The position numbers were made by a program, and so were the translations under genes. The notes under the pieces are model-generated. The model was given only the letters and a program-made list of their open reading frames with translations, was not told the origin of the DNA and did no database searches. A DNA stretch of 12,706 bases from JAWXCF01 sp034440515 (GTDB lineage Bacteria > Bacteroidota > Bacteroidia > CAILMK01): the NCBI GenBank assembly GCA_034440515.1, contig JAWXCF010000057.1, positions 1 to 12,706 on the forward strand, given 5' to 3'. The stretch's first letter is position 1; every line of letters begins with the position of its first letter. Below are positions 7,801 through 12,706 of the stretch, one piece after another.

Positions 7801-9433
7801 GAAGTGGCTTTAGGTTTAGTGTATTTATATTAGCCTTGAAGTTAAACTCTGGCTCTTTGATATTATTATAGTTAATGGTTCCGTCAAAGTTTAAGGTAAT
7901 GTTTGGGTCTTTAATGTCTAATGCACCCTTAAACATTTTTCTTACGGCATTACCTACTATATTTATATTTGTGTATGAGTAACCATTAAAGTCAAATCTA
8001 GAAGCATAGGCGTCCATATTTGCATTTAAACTGGCTGGTGTAAATCCTGTTCCCTTTATGCTTGACCTGTCAAGACTGACTATCCCAAGTGTACTGTTAT
8101 CTAATATGGCACCTAGATTTAAATTTATCGTTTTCAGCTTACCACTATATTTACTATCCTCTGGTTTGTCCGCTAGTTTCAAGTTAAGGTCTGAAATTAC
8201 TTTTCCTTGGTCAGTTTCTATATTAGCATAGGCTACAAAGTCATTTATAAAGCCAATGAATTGTCCCTTAACCTTTATCTTACCTAATCTAACTACCTCT
8301 GGTGTAGAAGGTACTTCTGGCAGCAGTCTTGTAATTTCTTTCTCAGAAGTTTTTAAATCAACTATGTTTATGTTTAGAAATGTCTCATTTATGTCTGGCA
8401 AGCCACGTAGTTGTACATTGCCACGCATATAGCTAAATTGCCCCCAAGCTATGTCTAGGTTATTTAACTTTAGGTTGTTTGTTTTACCCTTTATTTCTGC
8501 TCGGTGCAATACAACACTATCTGTTTTGTTTTGCAAGTACTCACCAAAATACCTAATATCTCTAATTGAAACCACGCTGTGGACTAGGCTGGCTGTAATA
8601 TCTATGCTATCAACAAAATCGCTAAAGTTTATTACGTTTTTGTAGTCAAACCTTAGGTCACGTTGCAGTCTAGAATGTGGAGTCTCTAAATAGAAATTGC
8701 TGAGGGCTAAGCTGGTGTCTGTCATAGCAAACTGGCCCCTAAATTGATTAACCTCAAGTCCAGAATATTCCTTCAAAGACAGCTGCCTAATATTGGCTTT
8801 AATATCGCTGCCATCAATTACTACATTGTTAAAATTTCCTTGAAAACCGCGTATCTCGGTATTATTAAAGTCCACTTGACCTTTTGGCCCCTGAGCAATA
8901 TCTTCATCGTGGAAATTAAAGTCAAAATCATTAATGCGTACACTACTTAATATAATTATAATTGATTTACCAGTCGTGGTTGTATCATCGCTGATTAAAA
9001 ATTTATTCAAAACCATACCGAAATTGGTAGCAGTATCTCCTTTATACCTATGTAGGTTAAAGTAACCGTGGTTCAACTCTACATTATCAATAGATATGTC
9101 TCCCGTTATGAGTTTTAAGAACCCCAGACTTGCCCTGAGCATAGGTATTTTTACCATAAGCTTTCCTTTATGGTCTTTTACCTCAAGTCCTTCTATTCGG
9201 ACACTACCAGGAAAACGAATTGATAATCGAGACATCTTAACTGGCAATCCAATCTGTGACTGTGCTATACCAATTGCTTTGTTGGCTGCCCAACGTTCAC
9301 CTGCAGGTGTTCCTAACCAATAATATATACTCGCAACACTACCAATCACTATCACAAATAAAATGAGTAGTGTTCGTAGGAAATAGCTTAGTATCCTACG
9401 CCAAATTGGTCTTTTGGGCGATTTTTCGGCCAT
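4886..9433 (-). CDS. tamB: TamB/AsmA-like translocation and assembly module protein
   Basis: A very large envelope protein, about 1515 residues. A short basic N-terminus is followed by one transmembrane segment at about residues 17-39 and then the GTPAGERWAANKA motif typical of TamB proteins. The long middle is beta-strand rich with repeating AsmA-like segments (SIRFPGSVRIEGLEVKD near the start). The C-terminal DUF490 domain covers roughly residues 1010-1450, including NKTVISLLVLNSFPP and VQLGVNFGPNQDLQVSL. After it comes a Lys-rich low-complexity tail with many K, D, E, P and Q, common in Bacteroidota versions. TamB-family proteins bridge the inner and outer membranes and are linked to outer membrane protein insertion and lipid transport. 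No TamA or TamL partner lies in the window. I chose ATG at 9433 over an in-frame TTG at 9448, because that TTG falls inside a -7 promoter match and adds only five residues. The gene is divergent from tsaD. Confidence 0.92.
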   Translation of the reverse strand: MAEKSPKRPIWRRILSYFLRTLLILFVIVIGSVASIYYWLGTPAGERWAANKAIGIAQSQIGLPVKMSRLSIRFPGSVRIEGLEVKDHKGKLMVKIPMLRASLGFLKLITGDISIDNVELNHGYFNLHRYKGDTATNFGMVLNKFLISDDTTTTGKSIIIILSSVRINDFDFNFHDEDIAQGPKGQVDFNNTEIRGFQGNFNNVVIDGSDIKANIRQLSLKEYSGLEVNQFRGQFAMTDTSLALSNFYLETPHSRLQRDLRFDYKNVINFSDFVDSIDITASLVHSVVSIRDIRYFGEYLQNKTDSVVLHRAEIKGKTNNLKLNNLDIAWGQFSYMRGNVQLRGLPDINETFLNINIVDLKTSEKEITRLLPEVPSTPEVVRLGKIKVKGQFIGFINDFVAYANIETDQGKVISDLNLKLADKPEDSKYSGKLKTINLNLGAILDNSTLGIVSLDRSSIKGTGFTPASLNANMDAYASRFDFNGYSYTNINIVGNAVRKMFKGALDIKDPNITLNFDGTINYNNIKEPEFNFKANINTLNLKPLHFTDENVALSTKLNINLTGLDPDRIVGKLIAYDTKVTNNGVPYNIDTLQLYSKIKGKYREIAFRSSLADITAEGTFIPTHLPDFFATLANTYISSEFVKMKTGKVGKDQFMKFDVTVKDLTPIYGLMPEKIYVQPGSYIKGELATNGDTVKVLGQFPRIRYNDFYISNLIFDADSQNTVGDLVFKMNIDSLRQKDSVLAKDIYLRAEIRENHVFSQIGAKTIDNKREVQLNSKIHKHGNNLIVSLDSSYIRLDSFPFILTGEDITYTDKGKISFPLVSLINNEQKLQISGDYQKGVDWPILAKIENLKVSELVAFVPTLDGMNGYINGDVSVAKINKAPEIDANIDITKLEYGGMDLGTLRTKTEFDQRSNKLKVQANLQNDSIGNTLAANAIIDIGEAQTLQADVKLNKTPIKLFEPFLKAIFTDVRGFLTADLKVRGRLDKPLITGDLTLDHDTLTMVFLEAPYAINHTLHFDGKRIEIEDLELVDVAGSKGVINGIVNLSNIAAPVLNLDLQMKNFQVIDAKPSEGAVFYGTVYASGSAQVFGPVDDLTINVDVKNEANSVFNMPIGNSTTVATYEFIKFTTDKEFGKYENKVSFSGLTINMKMQVTPDLLTQIIMDPRVGDEIDARGRGNLAINLSKTGDLTMFGTYTVESGSYKFSAYDIVNKAFTIDNGSSIKWTGDAYNAMLNIGATYSINNVSLAPLLETTGQITAPGTSGGLPDASGSVVNAPRATVNAKLSMKGTLIEPDIYLDFDVVQQQGISSSYSSIANAIQLIRQDDQERNKTVISLLVLNSFPPKELGSSQASSTLTGGIGDLVSNQLNYWLGQVSNDVQLGVNFGPNQDLQVSLNTTLLKGKVNFNGTYDVNSLNRNLNFDVPLSQNYRATIFNRTAPTAIPLQNNNMLGVGISYRKQFDRIKDLFRKKPKENTKPGPKDKDQQENVPGQSPDMKESLKDSTDKKKKIEKDIKGK

Positions 9434-9445
9434 TTTTTCTTCAGG

Positions 9446-9453
9446 CAAAGGTA
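9446..9453 (-). promoter_or_regulatory. Likely -7 element of the tamB-like gene
   Basis: Read on the - strand this is TACCTTTG, a perfect match to the Bacteroidota -7 consensus TAnnTTTG, ending 12 nt before the ATG at 9433. A TTG at 9470-9468 lies 14 nt upstream, closer than the usual spacing for the -33 element, so that half of the promoter is weak. The expected transcript would carry a leader of only about 5-8 nt. Confidence 0.45.
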
Positions 9454-9499
9454 CTTATTATCTTAAACAACGACTTTTGTTATAACTTTCATATTTTAA

Positions 9500-10507
9500 A
9501 TGACAACATTGCTCGCCATAGAGAGCAGTTGCGATGACACTGGTGCAGCTGTAATTGAATACGACTTAGTTCAAGCTAATGTTGTAAATACGCAAAAAAT
9601 TCACGAACTTTATGGTGGGGTTGTACCAGAGTTAGCTAGCAGGGCCCACATCAGCCATATTATTCCAGTAGTACATACCGCTTTAGCCCAGTCAGGTAAA
9701 CAGTTAAGCGATATTAATGCCATTGCCTGCACGCAGGGACCAGGACTAATGGGTTCATTGCTGGTAGGTTGGTCGTTTAGTAGGGCTTTAAGTCAAGCGC
9801 TAGGCATTCCATTAATTGGAGTAAACCATCTTCAAGCGCACTTGACTGCTCACTTTATGAATAATGAGGAGCTAAAGTTACCAATGATTAGCCTGCTAGT
9901 AAGTGGAGGTCATACTATGTTGGTCCTAATTAAATCGCCTACTCAATATGAAATTTTGGGTAAAACGCAGGATGACGCAGCAGGTGAAGCCTTTGATAAA
10001 GCTGCCAAAATATTAGAATTGCCATACCCTGGTGGCCCTATGATAGATAAGATAGCTAAAGACGGGGGGGATATAAAAAGATTCAAGTTTCCGACTGCGA
10101 ATATGCCTGGCTTTGACTTTAGCTTTAGTGGAATGAAAACTGCTTTTCTATATTTTATTAGAGATGGAATAGCAGTCAATCAAAATTTTGTAGCAGATAA
10201 TTTAGTGGACATTTGTGCATCTTGGCAACATCACGTAGTTACTTATTTACTAGGAGTTATGGCAAAGGCAATATCTGAACACGAGGTAATACACATAGGA
10301 ATATGTGGCGGGGTAGCAGCTAATTCTCACCTAAGAAGCGAACTTTCTCGCCTTAGTAAAGATTTGAATGTTAGCTACCACATACCAGAAATGCAGTATT
10401 GTACTGATAATGCTGGGATGATAGCAAAAGCTGGGATGTTTAAATACAATTTAAGACAATTTACGAATATAAATGATGTGCCATACACAAAACATATTTT
10501 ATACTAA
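9500..10507 (+). CDS. tsaD: tRNA N6-adenosine threonylcarbamoyltransferase
   Basis: TsaD (formerly Gcp/YgjD) transfers the threonylcarbamoyl group from threonylcarbamoyl-AMP to A37 of ANN-decoding tRNAs. It works with TsaB and TsaE in the cytoplasm, neither of which is in the window. It is 335 residues, the normal length. ESSCDDT is at residues 8-14. The metal-binding histidines are in NHLQAH (His110 and His114), with the third metal ligand Asp303 in CTDNAGM. SGGHT is at 135-139, FSFSGMKTAF near 207-216, and GGVAANSHLR at 270-279. The start gives the canonical N-terminus directly before the first strand. A near-match to the -7 box, TAACTTTC, lies at 9483-9490. A G7 run at 10064-10070 encodes Asp-Gly-Gly-Asp. 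The gene is divergent from the tamB-like gene, an arrangement I recall as common in Bacteroidota. Confidence 0.98.
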   Translation: MTTLLAIESSCDDTGAAVIEYDLVQANVVNTQKIHELYGGVVPELASRAHISHIIPVVHTALAQSGKQLSDINAIACTQGPGLMGSLLVGWSFSRALSQALGIPLIGVNHLQAHLTAHFMNNEELKLPMISLLVSGGHTMLVLIKSPTQYEILGKTQDDAAGEAFDKAAKILELPYPGGPMIDKIAKDGGDIKRFKFPTANMPGFDFSFSGMKTAFLYFIRDGIAVNQNFVADNLVDICASWQHHVVTYLLGVMAKAISEHEVIHIGICGGVAANSHLRSELSRLSKDLNVSYHIPEMQYCTDNAGMIAKAGMFKYNLRQFTNINDVPYTKHILY

Positions 10508-10516
10508 CTATAGCTA

Positions 10517-10524
10517 TATCTTTG
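10517..10524 (+). promoter_or_regulatory. Possible -7 element of the small membrane protein gene
   Basis: TATCTTTG matches the Bacteroidota -7 consensus TAnnTTTG exactly and lies between the tsaD stop and the next start at 10565. The upstream -33 region is only a T-rich TTTT at 10497-10500 inside the end of tsaD. If real, the downstream gene has its own transcript with a leader of about 35 nt; if not, it is co-transcribed with tsaD. Confidence 0.35.
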
Positions 10525-10564
10525 CTCAATATTAACCTAAACATCAATCAAACAATCTTATAAA

Positions 10565-11023
10565 ATGCTTAAAAGTTACTCCATAAACAAAATATTGTGG
10601 GCAGCACCAGTAGTTGGTGTATTCGTCATTGCAGCTAATTTAATTCTCTATTACGTAGCTTACATATATGGTTATTGGCCAGAAGATGGTATTAATTATA
10701 ATAAAATGCCTAACAAACCAATCAATCATATCCCTGTAATTGTATCAAGTTTTCTACCTGCTATAGTTGCAGGTTTAATTTTTGCCATCTTAGTTAGATT
10801 CACAGCAAAGCCCCTTACCATTTTTACAATTATATCTGTTATTCTGTCGTTATTATCCTTAGCAGCCCCACTAAATCTTCAAAATATTAGTATAGAGACT
10901 AAAATTACGATGGAGTTGATGCATATAGTTGCCGCAGTATTCATCATTACGTTAATACCTAGGTTGTCTAGAACCTCTACTAGAAAAGCAGGTAATTACC
11001 CCACAGACAATACTTCGTTCTAA
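10565..11023 (+). CDS. Four-helix membrane protein, DUF6069-like
   Basis: A 152-residue protein with four predicted membrane helices at about 10-33, 54-78, 84-102 and 115-131, and a polar loop between the first two (about 34-53). The C-terminal tail after the fourth helix is basic and polar, placing it in the cytoplasm by the positive-inside rule. The layout and the motif ELMHIVAAVFII in helix four resemble the uncharacterised DUF6069 family, as do LPAIVAGLIFAILVRF in helix two and SLAAPL after helix three. I recall that family from memory, so the assignment is moderate. No catalytic motif is visible and the function is unknown. It starts 57 bp after tsaD on the same strand. Its TAA stop (11021-11023) overlaps the TAG of gltX on the other strand (11022-11020), so the two genes converge with a 4-bp overlap and no intergenic terminator. 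Confidence 0.8.
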   Translation: MLKSYSINKILWAAPVVGVFVIAANLILYYVAYIYGYWPEDGINYNKMPNKPINHIPVIVSSFLPAIVAGLIFAILVRFTAKPLTIFTIISVILSLLSLAAPLNLQNISIETKITMELMHIVAAVFIITLIPRLSRTSTRKAGNYPTDNTSF

Positions 11024-12564
11024 CCCAATACTTTTAGGGCAATCTGAATTCTATCTACACAAGTCTTTGTCCCCATCAGGTAAAGGATATGCCATAGGTC
11101 TGGTCCTCCAGCCTCGCCCGTAATGAGTACTCTAAGCAATTGCATGTAGTTGCCAGGCTTTTCGTCTCTATCTGTAGCTGTTTTTTCAAAAGTAGCCTTA
11201 GCCTCTTCAGCACTCTCAAATGGTTTTTTTGACCATACATCTGCCAATACTTTGCAGAATGCAATCGCAGCCTCGTTATATCGCTTAGCTAATATGTTTT
11301 GGTCATAGTTGGTAGGAGTGTCAAAGAAATAGCGACTATTTCCCAACATATCTTGCGTGAAGTGAGCCTTATCGCGAGTTAACATAGCTACTTGACTTAT
11401 GTATTCATTGCTAGCTTGTATTCCTGCTTCTTTTACTTGTACATTTAGCATTGAAATAATGTCTGCATCTGGTAAATGATGCAAATATTGTTGATTAAAC
11501 CATTTCGCTTTTTCTGGGTCAAACTTTGCCCCAGCCTTGCTTACTCTCTCTAGGCTAAAGAGTTCAACTAGTTCTTCCATACTTAATAACTCTTTATTAT
11601 CAGCTGGGTGCCATCCCAATAATGCAATTATGTTTATAAATGCTTCAGGCAAATACCCATTTTCTCTATAACCACTACTTTTCTCGCCACTAGTTGGGTC
11701 TATCCAGTCTAGAGCAAAGACGGGGAATCCGAGTCTGTCGCCATCTCGTTTGCTTAGTTTGCCATTGCCGTCTGGTTTCAATATTAAGGGTAGGTGTGCA
11801 AACTCAGGCATCGTATCTTCCCATCCTAAGTACCTGTATAGCAACACGTGCAGCGGTGCACTAGGCAACCATTCATCTCCGCGAATCACGTGGCTTATTT
11901 CCATCAGGTGGTCGTCAACCACATTAGCTAAGTGATACGTAGGCATACCGTCACTTTTATACAGCACTTTATCGTCTATCTCTTTACTCTGCACACTTAC
12001 ATATCCACGTATAATGTCGTGCAATTTAATCTCCTCATTACGTGGAGTTTTCAGCCTGATTACGTAGGCTTCTTCATTTTGTAGCCTTTCGTTCACCTCA
12101 TCTTCACTCAGTGTCAGGCTATTTTTCATATAGTCTCGGGTTATATAGTCATACTTCCAGTTAGTAGCGCCACCGGCTTCTGCCTTATTGCGCATATCTT
12201 CAAGATCTTCTGTTGTATCAAATGCATAGTAAGCGAATTCATTGGCTATCAGTTGATCAGCATATTGTTTATACAAGTGCTTACGTTCGCTTTGCCTGTA
12301 TGGTGCATTAGAACCCCCAATATCTGGACCCTCTGCCCAGCTCATTCCCGCCCATTTCAAAGAATCTAAAATATATTGCTCAGCTCCGGCTACATATCTG
12401 GTTTGGTCTGTGTCCTCTATCCGCAATAGGAAGTCTCCTCCGTGTTTTTTTGCGAATAGGTAATTATAAAGTGCAGTACGGACACCACCTAAGTGCAAAG
12501 GACCTGTAGGCGATGGTGCAAATCTGACTCTAACTCTTGGATGTATTGGGCTATTATCTGACAT
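11020..12564 (-). CDS. gltX: Glutamyl-tRNA synthetase
   Basis: GltX charges tRNA with glutamate in the cytoplasm. It is a class I synthetase of 514 residues, normal for the phylum. The N-terminal Rossmann domain begins VRVRFAPSPTGPLHLGG, with the HIGH-type motif HLGG at 24-27, then RIEDTD at 48-53. The KMSKS-type loop is KLSKR at 269-273, preceded by LPLILKPDGNG. A conserved HVIRGDEW lies at 225-232. The stretch DWIDPTSGEKSSGYR near 286-300 is an insertion I associate with Bacteroidota enzymes. The C-terminal helical anticodon-binding region ends HILYLMGTKTCVDRIQIALKVLG. Whether it is discriminating (tRNA-Glu only) or also charges tRNA-Gln cannot be judged here. The ATG at 12564 gives the usual short extension before the first strand. 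It is convergent with, and overlaps by 4 bp, the small membrane protein gene. I see no strong consensus promoter upstream. Confidence 0.98.
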   Translation of the reverse strand: MSDNSPIHPRVRVRFAPSPTGPLHLGGVRTALYNYLFAKKHGGDFLLRIEDTDQTRYVAGAEQYILDSLKWAGMSWAEGPDIGGSNAPYRQSERKHLYKQYADQLIANEFAYYAFDTTEDLEDMRNKAEAGGATNWKYDYITRDYMKNSLTLSEDEVNERLQNEEAYVIRLKTPRNEEIKLHDIIRGYVSVQSKEIDDKVLYKSDGMPTYHLANVVDDHLMEISHVIRGDEWLPSAPLHVLLYRYLGWEDTMPEFAHLPLILKPDGNGKLSKRDGDRLGFPVFALDWIDPTSGEKSSGYRENGYLPEAFINIIALLGWHPADNKELLSMEELVELFSLERVSKAGAKFDPEKAKWFNQQYLHHLPDADIISMLNVQVKEAGIQASNEYISQVAMLTRDKAHFTQDMLGNSRYFFDTPTNYDQNILAKRYNEAAIAFCKVLADVWSKKPFESAEEAKATFEKTATDRDEKPGNYMQLLRVLITGEAGGPDLWHILYLMGTKTCVDRIQIALKVLG

Positions 12565-12630
12565 TATTTTTCTATTGTTACTAGCTTAGCTTATTATAGG
12601 TAAAATAGTGGAGCGAAAATACCACAAATC

Positions 12631-12706
12631 AATATTTAATAAAATTGTATTTAATCTGTAAATGATTAAAATATTAATTAATAAATATAATTATATACTA
12701 TATAAC
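12631..12706. other. Extremely AT-rich intergenic edge
   Basis: By hand count only 6 of these 76 bases are G or C. The stretch lies upstream of gltX and reaches the window edge. It contains short AT palindromes such as TTAATTAA but no repeat array, tRNA or clear promoter. It may belong to the regulatory region of gltX or of a divergent gene outside the window. Confidence 0.4.

Noticed and set aside
5514..9323. Several + strand open frames opposite the tamB-like gene
   Set aside because: They lie wholly inside a long intact - strand gene with recognisable domains, and their translations look non-protein-like.
1..12706. Defence system, CRISPR array, transposon, phage or tRNA
   Set aside because: No array of repeats, transposase, integrase, terminal inverted repeats or cloverleaf was found; the genes are housekeeping or envelope genes in an ordinary arrangement.

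Overview
The window looks like chromosomal DNA of an AT-rich member of the Bacteroidota. Four signs support this. The glutamyl-tRNA synthetase carries a Bacteroidota-style insertion. A TamB-family gene sits divergent from tsaD. Starts lack Shine-Dalgarno sequences, and several have boxes matching the Bacteroidota sigma factor -7 consensus TAnnTTTG. The secreted proteins are small lipoproteins or WG-repeat proteins typical of the phylum. Genus cannot be assigned from the sequence alone. Most of the window is housekeeping or envelope genes, and I see no mobile element, CRISPR array, tRNA, rRNA or integrated phage.

Layout, left to right. A 5'-truncated anmK (peptidoglycan recycling) runs off the left edge on the + strand. 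It is followed by a secreted WG-repeat protein and a short-chain dehydrogenase whose start codon is only 5 nt behind a textbook Bacteroidota promoter, so its mRNA is probably leaderless. A lipoprotein gene with a GTG start converges on the dehydrogenase. Next comes about 1 kb (3840-4885) without an intact gene. Its centre holds the remains of a decayed lipoprotein gene on the - strand (4054-4698), readable only by switching frames and passing stop codons. Its flanks (3840-4053 and 4699-4885) are AT-rich with no gene I can support.

The middle third is one very long - strand gene for a TamB/AsmA-like envelope protein (about 1515 aa). It is divergent from tsaD, which makes the t6A tRNA modification. 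The 66-bp gap between the two starts must hold both promoters. Downstream of tsaD is a small four-helix membrane protein resembling the DUF6069 family, which ends tail-to-tail with gltX, their stop codons overlapping. The last 142 bp upstream of gltX hold no gene and become extremely AT-rich at the right edge.

The genes are mostly functionally independent. anmK, the tamB-like gene and the secreted proteins act in the cell envelope, while tsaD and gltX act in tRNA function. There is no convincing evidence of a new multi-gene system. The observations most worth checking are the decayed lipoprotein gene, the leaderless promoter architecture, the corrected starts, the G-tracts inside conserved genes and the uncharacterised secreted and membrane proteins.
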